From Halomonas sp. GD1P12 (GTDB taxonomy: Bacteria; Pseudomonadota; Gammaproteobacteria; Pseudomonadales; Halomonadaceae), in NCBI RefSeq assembly GCF_025725645.1, contig NZ_CP107007.1, forward strand, positions 3,286,001 to 3,350,000: 64,000 bases of DNA, given 5' to 3'. Made by a program: the position numbers and the translations under genes. Positions 31,541 through 47,544 of this stretch are shown here, piece by piece (the first letter of the stretch is position 1; each line of letters opens with the position of its first letter). The notes below the pieces were generated by a model, which saw nothing but the letters and a program-made list of their open reading frames with translations, was not told the DNA's origin and did not search any database.

Positions 31541-34075
31541 TTACAGGGTGCGCTCGACCTTGACCTGGTCGAAGACTTCGATCTTGTCGCCGACCTGGAC
31601 GTCGTTGTAGTTCTTCACGCCGATACCACACTCGACGCCGTTACGAACTTCCTGCACGTCGTCCTTGTAGCGGCGCAGCGACTCGAGCTCGCCTTCATAG
31701 ATGACCACGTTTTCACGCAGTACGCGGATACGCTTGCTGCGTGACACGGTGCCTTCGACGACCATACAGCCGGCTACCGCACCGATCTTCGGCGCACGGA
31801 ACACGTCGCGCACTTCGGCAACGCCAACGATCTCTTCTTTCCACTCCGGCGCGAGCATACCGCTCATCGCCTGCTTGACCTCGTCGATCAGGTGGTAGAT
31901 GACGCTGTAGTAGCGCAGATCCAGACCTTCACGTTCGATGATCTCGCGGGCAGCGGCGTCGGCACGGACGTTGAAGCCGACCACGATCGCCTCGGAGGCG
32001 AGCGCCAGGTTGGCGTCGGTACCGGTGATACCACCCACGCCGGAAGACACCACGGCCACCTGAACTTCATCGGTGGAGAGCTCTTCGAGCGCCCCACGGA
32101 TCGCTTCAAGCGAGCCCTGCACGTCGGCCTTCAGTACGATGTTGACCTTGGCCACTTCGTCCTGACCCATCTGGCTGAACATGTTCTCGAGCTTGGCTTT
32201 CTGCTGACGCGCCAGGCGTACTTCGCGGTACTTGCCTTGACGGAAGTTGGCCACTTCGCGCGCCTTGCGTTCGTCCGCCACGACCATGAAGTCATCACCG
32301 GCGTCCGGCGTACCGTCCAGGCCCTGAATTTCCACGGGCATGGCCGGACCCACTTCCTCGACCTGTTGGCCGAGCTCGTTGGTCAGCGCGCGCACGCGGC
32401 CATAGTGCAGGCCGGCCAGCACGATGTCGCCGCGCTTGAGCGTGCCGTTTTGTACCAGCACCGTGGCGACCGGACCGCGGCCCTTGTCCAGGCGCGATTC
32501 GACGACCACACCCTTACCAGGCGCCGACGGAACGGCCTTGAGCTCGAGCACTTCGGACACCAGCTGGATCGCTTCCAGCAGCTCTTCGATGCCATCACCG
32601 GTTTTCGCGGAGACGTGAACGAACTGTGTATCGCCGCCCCAGTCCTCGGAAATCACGCCGTGCTGGGAGAGCTCGTTACGGATACGGTCGAAATCCGCGC
32701 CGGTCTTGTCGATCTTGTTCACCGCCACGACCATGGGGACTTCGGCGGCCTTGGAGTGCTCGATCGCCTCGATGGTCTGCGGCATGACGCCGTCGTCCGC
32801 CGCCACCACCAGGATCACCACGTCGGTCGCCTTGGCACCGCGAGCACGCATGGCGGTAAACGCCGCGTGGCCCGGGGTATCCAGGAAGGTGACGCCGCCG
32901 TGGTTGTCTTCCACGTGGTAGGCACCGATGTGCTGGGTGATACCGCCGGCTTCGCCGGTGGCGACCTTGGCACGACGAATGTAGTCGAGCAAAGACGTCT
33001 TACCGTGGTCGACGTGCCCCATGACGGTCACGACCGGCGAACGAGTGATCTCTTCACCTTCGTAGGAGATACCCTCGATCATTTCGGTTTCGAGCGCATC
33101 GTCCTTGACCAGCTTGACCTTGTGGCCCATCTCCTCGACGACGATCGCGGCGGTGTCCTGATCGATGGTCTGGTTGATGGTCACGGCCGCGCCCATGGTG
33201 AACATGGCCTTGATCACTTCGTTGGCCTTGATCGACATCTTGTCGGCAAGCTCGGCAACGCTGATCGACTCGGGGATCGAGACTTCACGCACGATCGGCT
33301 GCGTCGGCTTCTGGAAGCCGTGCTTGCCGTTGCCGCTGCCGCCCGGGCCACGGCGGCCGCCGCGGCGTTCGGAGCGCTTGGCCTTTTTGGCCCCGCCGCC
33401 GCGCTTACGCTCTTCGCGATCGCCGCGATCATCGTCCTCGTCACGCCCCTTCTTCTTCGCCGCGGCTTTCTTCGGCGGCGCGGTGCGACGGTCGGTACGG
33501 CCTTCCTTCGGCGGTGCCGGAGGCATCTCTTCCGAGGGCGCGCTGTCGTCGATCTGAAGCTCCGGCACGTCGATCTCGGGAGCGACGGCTTTGTTGGAGG
33601 CTTCGGCCTGCTTTTGACGCTCGGCTTCTTCAGCGCGGGCTTTTTCGGCGGCGGCGCGCTCTTCGGCTTCACGCGCTTGCTGTACCTTGCGCTCGGCTTC
33701 GGCTTCGGCCATGTCACCGACCAGCTGACGCGGGCCGCTGTGGACCGGCTCCTGGGCTTTCGGCTTCTCTTCTTCGGCGCGCTTGACGTAGGTCTTTTTC
33801 TTTCTGACCTGAACTTCGATCGTCTTACCGCGCTCGCCGGTTTTGATGCGGCTGCGCGTCTTGCGCGTCAGGGTGATCCGGTTTTTACCCGCATCGGCGG
33901 CGTCGCTGCCGCCGTGGCTTTTCTTCAAAAAGCTCAAGAGCGTCTGCTTGTCCTCTTCGGACACCGCATCGCTTTCCGAGGCGTGCTTGAGTCCCGCCTC
34001 TTTCATCTGCTCTAGCAAGCGGGGCACGTCGCGGCCCACCTTTACTGCAAAATCTTTAACTGTCATATCCGACAT
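31541..34075 (-). CDS. infB: Translation initiation factor IF-2
   Basis: GTPase that brings fMet-tRNA to the 30S subunit. The 844-residue protein has an N-terminal IF2-N fold ([17 protein letters not shown]) and a long Lys/Glu/Arg-rich linker (about residues 70-260). A second IF2-N, then the G domain (G1 [11 protein letters not shown] near residue 353, [16 protein letters not shown]), and domains II-IV with the fMet-tRNA-binding C-terminal region follow. The conserved low-complexity linker produces long antisense frames that are not genes. Part of the rimP-nusA-infB-rbfA-truB operon. Confidence 0.98.
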   Translation of the reverse strand: MSDMTVKDFAVKVGRDVPRLLEQMKEAGLKHASESDAVSEEDKQTLLSFLKKSHGGSDAADAGKNRITLTRKTRSRIKTGERGKTIEVQVRKKKTYVKRAEEEKPKAQEPVHSGPRQLVGDMAEAEAERKVQQAREAEERAAAEKARAEEAERQKQAEASNKAVAPEIDVPELQIDDSAPSEEMPPAPPKEGRTDRRTAPPKKAAAKKKGRDEDDDRGDREERKRGGGAKKAKRSERRGGRRGPGGSGNGKHGFQKPTQPIVREVSIPESISVAELADKMSIKANEVIKAMFTMGAAVTINQTIDQDTAAIVVEEMGHKVKLVKDDALETEMIEGISYEGEEITRSPVVTVMGHVDHGKTSLLDYIRRAKVATGEAGGITQHIGAYHVEDNHGGVTFLDTPGHAAFTAMRARGAKATDVVILVVAADDGVMPQTIEAIEHSKAAEVPMVVAVNKIDKTGADFDRIRNELSQHGVISEDWGGDTQFVHVSAKTGDGIEELLEAIQLVSEVLELKAVPSAPGKGVVVESRLDKGRGPVATVLVQNGTLKRGDIVLAGLHYGRVRALTNELGQQVEEVGPAMPVEIQGLDGTPDAGDDFMVVADERKAREVANFRQGKYREVRLARQQKAKLENMFSQMGQDEVAKVNIVLKADVQGSLEAIRGALEELSTDEVQVAVVSSGVGGITGTDANLALASEAIVVGFNVRADAAAREIIEREGLDLRYYSVIYHLIDEVKQAMSGMLAPEWKEEIVGVAEVRDVFRAPKIGAVAGCMVVEGTVSRSKRIRVLRENVVIYEGELESLRRYKDDVQEVRNGVECGIGVKNYNDVQVGDKIEVFDQVKVERTL

Positions 34076-34101
34076 TGTGACCCTCCAAGCCCGTGACCTG
34101 T

Positions 34102-35616
34102 TTACTGTGTGTTCGAAGCCGCTTCGCTATCGTCTTCAAACCAGGGCGCACGGGCAGTCATGATCAGTGCCGCTGCGCGCGCTTCGTCTAACTCCTCGAT
34201 ATCGACCAGATCGTCGACAGACTGTTCGGCGAGATCCTCCATGGTAACGATGCCCTTGCTGGCGAGAATGAAGGCCAGATGGCGCTCCATGCCCTCCATT
34301 TCAAGCAGATCGTCCGCCGGCTGCGCACCATCGAGTGCTTCTTCCGAGGCGATCGCCATGGTGAGTAGCTCGTCCTTGGCACGTGCGCGCAGCTCTTCGA
34401 CCAGCTCTTCATCGAACTCTTCGATTTCGAGCATCTCTTCAAGCGGCACGTAGGCGACTTCTTCCAGCGTCGTGAACCCTTCTTCGACCAGCAGGCGGGC
34501 AACGTCTTCGTCCACGCTCAGGTGGTGAACGAAGGAGTCCACGAGGCTATCGATTTCCTGCTCGCGCTTGGACTCGGCTTCGTCCTCGGTCATGACGTTG
34601 ATCCGCCAGCCGGTGAGCTCCGAGGCCAGGCGCACGTTCTGACCGCTGCGGCCGATGGCCTGGGCGAGGTTGTCCTGGGCGACGGCAACGTCCATGGCGT
34701 GGGCGTCTTCGTCCACCAGAATGGAGGCGACGTCCGCCGGGGCCATGGCATTGATGACCAACTGAGCCGGGTTATCGTCCCACAGCACGATATCCACGCG
34801 TTCGTTTTGCAGCTCCGAGGAGACCGCCTGAACGCGCGAACCGCGCATGCCGACACAGGCGCCGACCGGGTCGATGCGCCGGTCGTTGGTCTTGACCGCG
34901 ATCTTGGCCCGCGAGCCCGGATCGCGCGCCGCGCCCTTGATCTCGATGAGCTGCTCGGCGATTTCCGGCACCTCGATCTTGAACAGCTCGATGATGAACT
35001 GCGGATTGGTGCGCGAGAGTTGAAGCTGGGCACCGCGCGCGTCGGCGTCGACCTTGACCAGCAGCGCCCGTACCCGCTCGTTCATGCGGTAGCGTTCGCC
35101 GTGGATCATTTCGTTACGCGCCAAAAACGCCTCGGCGTTCTCGCCCAGATCGATGATCAAACCGTCGCGAGTGGTCTTTTTGACGATACCGGCAACCAGC
35201 TCGCCTTCGCGGTCGGCGTACTGGCGCACGACTTCGGCGCGCTCGGCTTCGCGCACTTTCTGCACGATGACCTGCTTGGCGGTTTGCGCGGCGATACGGC
35301 CAAAGACGGCGTTCTCGATCTTCTCTTCGACGATGTCACCCAACGCCAGCGGCGGATCGCGCTGCTCGGCGATGGTCTGCTTGATTTCGTAATCCGGGGT
35401 TTCGAACTCGTCGTCCTCGACCACCGTCCAGAAACGGTAGGTATCGTAGTCACCGCTGCGGCGATCGATCGATACGCGCACGTTGGCTTCTTCGTGTTCG
35501 AAACGCTTGCGTGAGGCGCTGGCAAGCGCCGCTTCGACCGCCTCAAAAATGACGTCGCGCGAAACGCCTTTCTCGTTGGAGATCGCGTCAACGACCATTA
35601 AAATTTCTTTACTCAT
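34102..35616 (-). CDS. nusA: Transcription termination/antitermination factor NusA
   Basis: Binds RNA polymerase, stimulates pausing and takes part in rRNA antitermination at boxA sites such as those at 3996 and 1821. The 504-residue protein has the N-terminal RNAP-binding domain and an S1 domain ([19 protein letters not shown]). KH1 and KH2 follow ([15 protein letters not shown] and [13 protein letters not shown]), then two C-terminal helix-hairpin-helix acidic repeats (residues about 370-500), the latter typical of gammaproteobacteria. Confidence 0.98.
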   Translation of the reverse strand: MSKEILMVVDAISNEKGVSRDVIFEAVEAALASASRKRFEHEEANVRVSIDRRSGDYDTYRFWTVVEDDEFETPDYEIKQTIAEQRDPPLALGDIVEEKIENAVFGRIAAQTAKQVIVQKVREAERAEVVRQYADREGELVAGIVKKTTRDGLIIDLGENAEAFLARNEMIHGERYRMNERVRALLVKVDADARGAQLQLSRTNPQFIIELFKIEVPEIAEQLIEIKGAARDPGSRAKIAVKTNDRRIDPVGACVGMRGSRVQAVSSELQNERVDIVLWDDNPAQLVINAMAPADVASILVDEDAHAMDVAVAQDNLAQAIGRSGQNVRLASELTGWRINVMTEDEAESKREQEIDSLVDSFVHHLSVDEDVARLLVEEGFTTLEEVAYVPLEEMLEIEEFDEELVEELRARAKDELLTMAIASEEALDGAQPADDLLEMEGMERHLAFILASKGIVTMEDLAEQSVDDLVDIEELDEARAAALIMTARAPWFEDDSEAASNTQ

Positions 35617-35692
35617 GCGTATGCCTCGCCAGTAAACCTGTCCTTTATGCCTCGCCCAAACCGGGGGGCCGCCGTTTTTTTAATCGTCGAGC

Positions 35693-36154
35693 CTAGTCGT
35701 CGAACTGCGGGACAATGTGTGCAGCATCGATACTTTCGATGGGAAAGCAGTATTCTTCGTCGTCAAGCTGAAGCAACACCTCGTCGCCTTCCACCCCGGC
35801 AAGCAGGCCCTGAAACTTGCGCCGACCACTGAAAGCGGTGCGCAGCTTGAGCGCGACCTGGTGGCCCTGAAAGCGCGTAAAATGATCCAGAGTGTACAAG
35901 GGACGCGCCATGCCCGGCGACGAGACTTCCAGGCGATACTCGCCAGGAATCGGGTCTTCGACGTCCAAAACGGCGCTGACCTGGCGGCTGATATCGGCGC
36001 AGTCTTCGACGCTGACGCCGCTTTCACGCTCGATATAGATCACAAGCCGGGAGTGCTTGCCCTGAGAAAGATGGTCAATGCCCCATAGCTCAAAGCCCAT
36101 GGCGGCAACAACGGGCTCGACCAGCGCGTGCAGCGCTGCATGTTTCGTGGCCAC
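35693..36154 (-). CDS. rimP: Ribosome maturation factor RimP
   Basis: Assists 30S assembly. I start at GTG 36154: AAGGAG lies 8 nt upstream and the 153-residue product (E. coli 150) aligns from the N terminus. A longer frame to 36292 adds 46 residues without family similarity. Recognisable blocks are AMGFELWGIDHL, SVEDCADISRQVSAVLDVEDPI and LEVSSPGMARPL. First protein gene of the nusA-infB operon, 76 bp before nusA. Confidence 0.95.
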   Translation of the reverse strand: MATKHAALHALVEPVVAAMGFELWGIDHLSQGKHSRLVIYIERESGVSVEDCADISRQVSAVLDVEDPIPGEYRLEVSSPGMARPLYTLDHFTRFQGHQVALKLRTAFSGRRKFQGLLAGVEGDEVLLQLDDEEYCFPIESIDAAHIVPQFDD

Positions 36155-36343
36155 AGACGAAGCTCCTTTAGCCGTTGCATCAGGCACCTGGCCAGGAGTC
36201 ATGAGAAAAGCTAGGTGGCTGATTGGCGTTACCTGAAAATGTGTCTTCGACCGCCCGGCCCTGCCGGCACGCCAGACACGCTTGGCTCGCAAAAAGCTAC
36301 TCTTAAACTGTCAAAAGCGCCGCGATGCAAAGGCGCTACTAAC

Positions 36344-36373
36344 AAAAAGCCCCTTCACAGGAAGGGGCTTTTT
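36344..36373. terminator. Terminator between tRNA-fMet and rimP
   Basis: Perfect 13-bp stem AAAAAGCCCCTTC (36344-36356) / GAAGGGGCTTTTT (36361-36373) with an ACAG loop and T tracts on both strands. On the minus strand it ends or attenuates the tRNA transcript before rimP. The rest of 36155-36465 shows only a small AGCGCC/GGCGCT hairpin (36316-36337) and no gene. Confidence 0.9.
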
Positions 36374-36465
36374 AAAAGAAACCTGTAAAACCATTTCGAC
36401 AAACCGGTGAGATGTGGTTGCCAGCATTCTGAAAACGTCGCTGTGCATACACCGTTTGTAGAAGA

Positions 36466-36542
<77 letters not shown>

Positions 36543-36558
36543 TCAATCAAGCTGGACG

Positions 36559-36587
36559 ATACTAGCGACTTGCACTGCTTTCGTCAA
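36559..36587 (-). promoter_or_regulatory. Promoter of tRNA-fMet
   Basis: Minus-strand -35 TTGACG (36582-36587), a 17-bp spacer and -10 TAGTAT (36559-36564), 16 bp before the tRNA. Near-consensus in sequence and spacing. Confidence 0.8.
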
Positions 36588-36675
36588 GCGCCTTTCTCGC
36601 CGCAGATACTGCTCGCTCAAACGACATCTGTTGCCAGCTGCGTCGAACGCTGAGAACCCGTTACAGGTATCTCGT

Positions 36676-36762
36676 TGGTGCCGAAGGCGGGACTTGAACC
36701 CGCACGACCGTAAGGTCACTACCCCCTCAAGATAGCGTGTCTACCAATTCCACCACTTCGGC
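36676..36762 (-). tRNA. leuU: tRNA-Leu (anticodon GAG)
   Basis: An 87-nt class II tRNA on the minus strand starting GCCGAAGTGGTGGAATTGG with a GAG anticodon in the loop TTGAGGG, a long variable arm and encoded CCA. It lies just after secG, as leuU does in E. coli. Confidence 0.97.
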
Positions 36763-36796
36763 ATCAGGGGAGGCTAAATGAAAGCGGCTCAACTAC

Positions 36797-37156
36797 TTAC
36801 TCGCCGTTTCCCTCTAGCACTGGCGCTGCATTATCCACACTTTCCGAGCCTTCGTCAAGCGTTGGCACGCTTTGTTGTTGCTCGATCAAACGCGAGTCCG
36901 GAATACCGGCCTCTGGCGACTGTCCCGCCTGGGTCGCGTAGTAGGCGAGCGCCAGCGAGGTGACGAAAAAACCCGCGGCCAGAACGCCGGTGGTGCGCGA
37001 CAGGAAGTTACCGCTACCGCGCGAGCCAAAAACGGTTTGCGATGCACCACCGCCAAAGGAGGCGCCGGCATCGGCCCCTTTACCCTGCTGAAGCAGAATA
37101 AGTACAACGAGCGCGATCGCGATGACCACGTGAACCATTAAAATTGCAACTTGCAT
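36797..37156 (-). CDS. secG: Preprotein translocase subunit SecG
   Basis: Small SecYEG subunit. The 119-residue protein has two transmembrane helices (about residues 3-23 and 53-73) flanking the conserved loop LLQQGKGADAGASFGGGASQTVFGSRGSGNFLSR (shown only as a landmark by its QQGKGADAG and GSGNFLSR ends). A polar, Gln/Glu-rich C-terminal tail follows. The start at 37156 matches the family MQVAILMVH. It sits 4 bp after tpiA and before tRNA-Leu. Confidence 0.95.
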   Translation of the reverse strand: MQVAILMVHVVIAIALVVLILLQQGKGADAGASFGGGASQTVFGSRGSGNFLSRTTGVLAAGFFVTSLALAYYATQAGQSPEAGIPDSRLIEQQQSVPTLDEGSESVDNAAPVLEGNGE

Positions 37157-37160
37157 GGCG

Positions 37161-37910
37161 TTATCCTGCTGACTGACAAATAGCGAAAAAATCATCGGTT
37201 TTGAGCGAAGCGCCGCCCACCAAACCGCCGTCGATATCGGGCTGGGCAAGTAACTCAGCCGCGTTCTTTACATTCATACTGCCGCCGTAAAGCAGCGTGA
37301 GCTGCTCGGCAAGCGCGGTATTGAATTCTGCCTGATAGGCGCGGATGCCGGCCATCACTTCCTGAGCCTGCTCCGGGGTCGCCGTGCGCCCGGTACCGAT
37401 GGCCCAAACGGGTTCATAGGCGATGACGACCTTTTGACGCTGTTCGGGGTCGAGCCTTGCCATGGCGTAACCTACCTGGCGCAGCACCACGTCCATGGTC
37501 CGTCCAGCATCACGCTCTTCAAGCGATTCGCCCACGCACAGGATCGGCACGAGCCCCACGCTCAGCGCGGCAAGCAAGCGGTCGAACACCTGCTCATCAC
37601 TTTCCCCGTAGAGCTCGCGGCGCTCAGAGTGGCCAACCAGTACGTAGGTAGCGCCGAGCTCGGTCAGCATGCGACCACTGACTTCGCCCGTATGCGCCCC
37701 GGAATCGGCCGGATTGAGCGTCTGCGCGCCAAGCGCGAGCGGCGTATCGCGAAACGCCTGACGGGCCGCCTCCAGGTAGGGAAAAGGCGGAATCACCACG
37801 ACCCTGACCGCCTCGGACAATGTCGCATCGGCAAATTTGCGGCCAAAGTCCTCGATCAACGACGTGGAGCCGTTCATCTTCCAGTTACCGGCGATCAATG
37901 GTGTGCGCAT
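37161..37910 (-). CDS. tpiA: Triosephosphate isomerase
   Basis: Interconverts dihydroxyacetone phosphate and glyceraldehyde 3-phosphate. The 249-residue TIM barrel has the substrate Lys11 in AGNWKMNG, the catalytic His in LVGHSERRELYG, the catalytic Glu in IAYEPVWAIGTG (flexible loop 6) and the phosphate-binding LLYGGSMN. tpiA-secG in tandem is common in gammaproteobacteria. Confidence 0.97.
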   Translation of the reverse strand: MRTPLIAGNWKMNGSTSLIEDFGRKFADATLSEAVRVVVIPPFPYLEAARQAFRDTPLALGAQTLNPADSGAHTGEVSGRMLTELGATYVLVGHSERRELYGESDEQVFDRLLAALSVGLVPILCVGESLEERDAGRTMDVVLRQVGYAMARLDPEQRQKVVIAYEPVWAIGTGRTATPEQAQEVMAGIRAYQAEFNTALAEQLTLLYGGSMNVKNAAELLAQPDIDGGLVGGASLKTDDFFAICQSAG

Positions 37911-38007
37911 TCGTTGTCCTCTCTCAAGGTGGGGCGAAATGGTATAGGAGCGGCCCTGTCAAGACAACCGCTGTCAACATCAGGGCCTTTTCTGGTGAAT
38001 CGTCGCG

Positions 38008-39357
38008 TCAGGCCAGCAGCGCTTCGACGCGCTGGGCGAGATTTTTGGCAAGCCCCATGACATCCAGGTGCGAGCGCCCCTCGACCATCACGCGAATCAA
38101 CGGCTCGGTACCCGACGGACGAAGCAGCACCCGCCCCTGGTCGCCAAGCTCCGCCTCAAGCCCGCTTACCGCCGCGTCGAGCTCCGGCGCCTTCATGACT
38201 TCCCTGGCATCGGTGCCGGCGGGCAGGCGCACGTTGACCAGCGCCTGGGGCACCTTCTCGAACTCACGTAACAGCGTCACCAGCGTTTTTTGCTCACGCA
38301 TCATCAGCGCCAGCACCTGCAGCGCCGAGACGATGCCGTCACCGGTGGTTTGCGCGTGGGCGCAAACGATATGGCCAGACGACTCGCCACCCAGCTCCCA
38401 GCCGTTGGCGGCCATCTTCTCCATGACGAAACGGTCCCCTACCTTGGCGCGCTCGAAGGGAATGCCGAGCTTTTCCAGCGCCATGGCGAGGCCGAAGTTG
38501 CTCATCAGCGTGCCCACCACCCCGCCCTGTAGCAGGCCGCGGTCGAAGCGGTCGCGGGCGATCAGATAGAGAATGTCGTCGCCATCGACTTCGCGGCCGT
38601 CGGCATCGACCAGCAGCACGCGGTCGCCGTCACCGTCAAAAGCGATCCCCAGATCCGCCCCCTGCTGAATGACCGCCGCGCGCAGCGCCGCTGGATGGGT
38701 CGACCCCACGTCGCGGTTGATGTTGAGTCCGTCCGGCGCGCAGCCGATGACGCTTACCTCGGCGCCCAGCTCGCGAAACACGCTCGGGGCAATGTGATAG
38801 GTCGCGCCGTGGGCGCAGTCGAGCACGACTTTCAAGCCGTGCAGGCTCAAGCGATCCGGCAGCGTCGATTTACAGAACTCGATATAGCGCCCGGCGGCGT
38901 CGTCGATCCGTGCGGCCTTGCCAAGCTGGCCGGCGCCCACGGTGTCGAGCGGTGCGTCCAGCATCGCCTCGATGCGGTCCTCCACTTCGTCGGCAAGCTT
39001 CTTGCCCTCGGCGGAGAAAAACTTGATGCCGTTGTCAGCGAAGGGGTTGTGCGAGGCGGAGATAACGATGCCCGCGTCGGCGCGAAAGGTGCGGGTGAGG
39101 TACGCGATGCCCGGTGTCGGCATGGGGCCTAAAAGCGAGACGTCGACGCCGGCGGCGGAAAGCCCGGCCTCCAGGGCGGATTCGAACATGTAGCCCGAGA
39201 TGCGGGTGTCCTTGCCGATCAGCACGCGGGTGCGCCCCTTCTCGCGGCGCAGCACCTGGCCTGCCGCCCAGCCGAGTTTGAGCATGAAATCGGCGGTGAT
39301 GGGCGCCTCGCCCACCGTGCCACGAATACCATCGGTACCGAAATAACGTCGTGTCAT
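38008..39357 (-). CDS. glmM: Phosphoglucosamine mutase
   Basis: Converts glucosamine-6-phosphate to glucosamine-1-phosphate for peptidoglycan and LPS. The 449-residue phosphohexomutase has [13 protein letters not shown], the phosphoserine Ser102 in [12 protein letters not shown], the metal loop DGDGDR and the C-terminal [12 protein letters not shown]. The ATG at 39357 aligns with E. coli GlmM and overlaps the folP stop as ATGA. A longer frame reads folP sequence. Confidence 0.97.
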   Translation of the reverse strand: MTRRYFGTDGIRGTVGEAPITADFMLKLGWAAGQVLRREKGRTRVLIGKDTRISGYMFESALEAGLSAAGVDVSLLGPMPTPGIAYLTRTFRADAGIVISASHNPFADNGIKFFSAEGKKLADEVEDRIEAMLDAPLDTVGAGQLGKAARIDDAAGRYIEFCKSTLPDRLSLHGLKVVLDCAHGATYHIAPSVFRELGAEVSVIGCAPDGLNINRDVGSTHPAALRAAVIQQGADLGIAFDGDGDRVLLVDADGREVDGDDILYLIARDRFDRGLLQGGVVGTLMSNFGLAMALEKLGIPFERAKVGDRFVMEKMAANGWELGGESSGHIVCAHAQTTGDGIVSALQVLALMMREQKTLVTLLREFEKVPQALVNVRLPAGTDAREVMKAPELDAAVSGLEAELGDQGRVLLRPSGTEPLIRVMVEGRSHLDVMGLAKNLAQRVEALLA

Positions 39358-40259
39358 GAGAGGTGTTCCTTGTTGATCGACGGCTCGCAGCCTTCCTGTA
39401 AAACTGCCCACGCCATGGTAACGGCATCCACGGTGGGGCCGACATCATGCACTCGTAGTATTTTTGCGCCTCTTTCGACCGCCATCGCCGACAGCGCCAC
39501 CCCGCCGAACAGGCGCTCCTCGACCGGACGGCCGAGCACCTTACCGATCATGCTCTTGCGCGACATGCCGACCAGCAGCGGCAGCCCCAGTGCCTCGAGT
39601 GCATCCATGCGGTTCAAAAGGCGCAGATTGTGCTCGACGCTTTTACCAAAGCCAAAGCCCGGGTCGAGCAGCAGTCGATCACGGGGCAGCCCGGCGGCGT
39701 CGCAGGCGGTTACACGCTTGCTCAAAAACTCGGCGACGGCCTGCTCGACGGGCACCTCATAGTGAGGGGCGTGCTGCATCGCCTGGGGCTCGCCCTGACG
39801 ATGCATCAGACAAACCGGTAGCCCGCTCTGCGCGGCGGCGGCCAGCGCCCCTTCGCGCTCCAGCGCGCGCACGTCGTTGATCATGCTCGCCCCGCGGGCG
39901 GCGGACTCGCGTATCACCAGGGCGCTGCTGGTATCGACGGAGACCAGCGCGTCGAGCTCGCGCACCAGCGCCTCGACCACCGGCGCGACCCGGTCGAGCT
40001 CCTCCTGCTCGGGCACCGCCTCGGCCCCCGGCCGGGTCGACTCGCCGCCCACGTCGATCATGGCCGCCCCCTCGGCGAGCATCTGTTCGGCGTGGCGCAG
40101 CGCATCGTCGAGCGCGACGTGACGGCCGCCATCGGAAAAGGAGTCGGGCGTGACGTTGAGAATGCCCATGACACGGGGAAAGGAGAGATCCAGCCGATGG
40201 CGACCGCACTGCAGTGACGACGCCGCTTCGGGCAAGAGCGCTGGGGTAGTTGATTTCAT
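39354..40259 (-). CDS. folP: Dihydropteroate synthase
   Basis: Joins the pterin pyrophosphate made by FolK with p-aminobenzoate; target of sulfonamides. The 301-residue TIM barrel has [16 protein letters not shown] (residues about 30-45), [20 protein letters not shown] and the [14 protein letters not shown] and GMSRKSMIG loops. The N-terminal 20 residues are extra relative to E. coli but the ATG at 40259 is the only sensible start. Operon ftsH-folP-glmM. Confidence 0.96.
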   Translation of the reverse strand: MKSTTPALLPEAASSLQCGRHRLDLSFPRVMGILNVTPDSFSDGGRHVALDDALRHAEQMLAEGAAMIDVGGESTRPGAEAVPEQEELDRVAPVVEALVRELDALVSVDTSSALVIRESAARGASMINDVRALEREGALAAAAQSGLPVCLMHRQGEPQAMQHAPHYEVPVEQAVAEFLSKRVTACDAAGLPRDRLLLDPGFGFGKSVEHNLRLLNRMDALEALGLPLLVGMSRKSMIGKVLGRPVEERLFGGVALSAMAVERGAKILRVHDVGPTVDAVTMAWAVLQEGCEPSINKEHLS

Positions 40260-40309
40260 GGTACAGCCTGTAAATAAAAACGTTGCGGCTCGAGGGCGCT
40301 CAGCATAGC

Positions 40310-40336
40310 AAAAAAAAGGCGCCCCGCGGGGCGCCT
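40310..40336 (-). terminator. Rho-independent terminator after ftsH
   Basis: The palindrome GGCGCCCCGCGGGGCGCC (40318-40335) is followed on the minus strand by eight Ts. It lies between ftsH and folP and would limit read-through into folP-glmM. Confidence 0.93.
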
Positions 40337-40359
40337 CGATGATGAACCGGCTCTTTTGA

Positions 40360-42357
<1,998 letters not shown>

Positions 42358-42412
42358 GGGGCTACCCTCATTACAAGAATCCGTCAGTTAACCGTCGATA
42401 CTCAGACCTTAC

Positions 42413-42441
42413 ACTAGAGTACTACGTTCAACCATTGCCAA
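42413..42441 (-). promoter_or_regulatory. Candidate sigma-70 promoter of ftsH
   Basis: Minus-strand TTGGCA (42436-42441), a 17-bp spacer and TCTAGT (42413-42418), in the 193-bp gap between rlmE and ftsH. Motif only; no sigma-32 pair was found here. Confidence 0.4.
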
Positions 42442-42550
42442 AGCACGTTCGACTTTGGGCCATCCGTGCCATCCCGCTTTTGAGCAGTGTGACACGCTTT
42501 GCGCCTGCCGGCTCGGCAATCGCCTTGATAAGTTTTTCGTATTACGGGCG

Positions 42551-43198
42551 TTAACCGCGAAAGCCCTGGGCCAGGAAGTAGACTTCCCGAGAGCGTGCAC
42601 GGGAAGCACCGGGCTTGCGCGTCACCACGCGGTCGAACGACCCCTTGAGCTCCTTGAGGTAGGCATCGAAGCCCTCGCCCTGAAACACCTTGGCCAGAAA
42701 CGTACCGCCCTTGGGCAGGGTTTCTCGTGCAAGTTCCAGGGCGAGCTCGACCAGATACATCGCCTGTGGCTGGTCGATGGCGGCCATACCGCTCATATTG
42801 GGGGCCATGTCCGACATCACAAGGTCCACCCGGCGGTCGCCGAGCTTTTCGAGGATCGCGTTCAGCACGCTCTGTTCGGTGAAATCGCCCTGAACGAAGT
42901 CCACGCCGGCCAAAGCGTCCATCTCGAGAATGTCGGAGGCGATCACCACGCCGTCGATGCCGACCTTCTCGGCGGCGACCTGGCTCCAGCCGCCAGGGGC
43001 GGCGCCCAAATCGATCACCGTCATGTTGGGACGAAAGAGCCTGTCCTTCTCGTCGAGCTCCAGAAGCTTGTAGCTTGCCCGGGAGCGGTAGCCGTCCTGC
43101 CAGCTCTGCTTGACGTACTGGTCGTCGAAATGCTCCTTCATCCAGCTGGCGCTGGTCTTGCTGGCGGCGCGTTTTTGACCTGGGGGCTTTTGCTGCAT
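42551..43198 (-). CDS. rlmE: 23S rRNA (uridine(2552)-2'-O)-methyltransferase
   Basis: RlmE/FtsJ/RrmJ heat-shock methyltransferase acting on the A loop of 23S. The 215-residue protein has the N-terminal basic stretch and [15 protein letters not shown], the K-D-K-E catalytic set (YKLLE, SDMAPN, AKVFQG), and the SAM motif [14 protein letters not shown]. The ATG at 43198 matches the family length; no good ribosome-binding site is visible. rlmE-ftsH adjacency and divergence from yhbY are conserved. Confidence 0.95.
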   Translation of the reverse strand: MQQKPPGQKRAASKTSASWMKEHFDDQYVKQSWQDGYRSRASYKLLELDEKDRLFRPNMTVIDLGAAPGGWSQVAAEKVGIDGVVIASDILEMDALAGVDFVQGDFTEQSVLNAILEKLGDRRVDLVMSDMAPNMSGMAAIDQPQAMYLVELALELARETLPKGGTFLAKVFQGEGFDAYLKELKGSFDRVVTRKPGASRARSREVYFLAQGFRG

Positions 43199-43320
43199 GG
43201 GGCGTCTATATCTGGGCGTGAAGAGTGAATGTGAGAAAGTGCCGGGAGGGGCGCTTTCACTCGACGGCGTTTCACCGTAAGATGGAGCGTTAAGCGCAAA
43301 CCGGGATACCGCAAGATACC

Positions 43321-43647
43321 ATGAGCTTGTCACAGGCACAAAAGAAAGCATTTCGCAGCATTGGCCATCACCTGAACCCTGTCGTGACGGTCTCTGAAAA
43401 CGGCATCTCCGAGACGTTGCTCGCCGAATTCGACCGCGCGCTCAGAGACCACGAGCTGATCAAGGTCAAGCTGGCCCTGCCCGAGCGGGACGACCGCGCA
43501 GCGATGATTCAGGAGCTTGCCACCGAAGGCGGCGCCGAACTCATTCAAACCATCGGCAAAATGGCGCTGTTTTATCGCCGCAACCCGAAGGCCAACCCGA
43601 AGCTCTCCAACGTGACCCGCTTCGAGAACCATCACGGCCGCCACTAA
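43321..43647 (+). CDS. yhbY: Ribosome assembly RNA-binding protein YhbY (CRM domain)
   Basis: The 108-residue protein is a single CRM domain: [28 protein letters not shown], then [16 protein letters not shown] and a C-terminal [19 protein letters not shown] with the GxxxxLYR-type motif. YhbY associates with pre-50S particles in E. coli. It is divergent from rlmE and convergent with greA across a shared terminator. Confidence 0.94.
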   Translation: MSLSQAQKKAFRSIGHHLNPVVTVSENGISETLLAEFDRALRDHELIKVKLALPERDDRAAMIQELATEGGAELIQTIGKMALFYRRNPKANPKLSNVTRFENHHGRH

Positions 43648-43706
43648 CGCCTGCTCGGCGCCGCGTCGCACCGGCAAGCACCGCCCTGGTAAAACCTGGC
43701 GGCATC

Positions 43707-43742
43707 AAAAAAGCCCGAAGAGTCATGCTCTTCGGGCTTTTT
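43707..43742. terminator. Bidirectional terminator between yhbY and greA
   Basis: Stem AGCCCGAAGAG / CTCTTCGGGCT (43712-43738) with a TCATG loop, six As before and five Ts after, so it works for both convergent genes. Confidence 0.95.
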
Positions 43743-43779
43743 CGTGGGCCGGCGCTTTGCGCGCCGGCCTTCGAGCGAG

Positions 43780-44252
43780 CTAAATGTGCTCGACGCTTTC
43801 GATTTCGTACTCGACGTCGCCACCTGGCGTTTTCACCACCACCACGTCGCCCTCCTCCTTACCGATCAGCGCGCGGGCGATCGGTGAGGTGACCGAGATG
43901 CGCCCGGACTTGATATCGGCTTCGTCCTCGCCGACGATCCGGTAGGTCACCTCGGCGTCGCTATCGAGATTCAAAAGCGACACGGTCACCCCAAAGATCA
44001 CCTTGCCGGTTTTGGGCAGTTTGGTCACGTCGATCACCTGGGCGCCGGAGAGCTTGCTTTCGATCTCCTGAATGCGCCCTTCGATGAAGCCCTGCTGCTC
44101 GCGGGCGGCGTGATACTCGGCGTTCTCCTTGAGATCACCGTGCTCACGCGCCTCGGCGATGGCCGCAATCACCGTAGGGCGCGCTTCGCCCTTGAGGTGA
44201 TTGAGCTCTTCGCGAAGGCTTTTTTCGCCCGCGACGGTCATCGGGACCTTGT

Positions 44253-44256
<4 letters not shown>
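43780..44256 (-). CDS. greA: Transcription elongation factor GreA
   Basis: Rescues backtracked RNA polymerase by stimulating transcript cleavage. The 158-residue protein has an N-terminal coiled coil with acidic tip residues in [20 protein letters not shown] and the C-terminal domain [29 protein letters not shown]. The ATG at 44256 overlaps the carB stop (ATGA), so it is the last gene of carA-carB-greA, as described in Pseudomonas. Confidence 0.97.
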
Positions 44257-47483
<3,227 letters not shown>

Positions 47484-47544
47484 AACGGTTCCCGCAAAAA
47501 AGTGGCGATGAGCAGCGAAATAAACGGTTAAAGCGCCGGACGGA

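Noticed and set aside
31892..34015. A 707-codon open frame antisense to infB
   Set aside because: It mirrors the infB codons exactly, lacks a ribosome-binding site and any recognisable domain, and its His/Arg/Leu-rich composition is typical of antisense frames in GC-rich genes. infB on the other strand is unambiguous.
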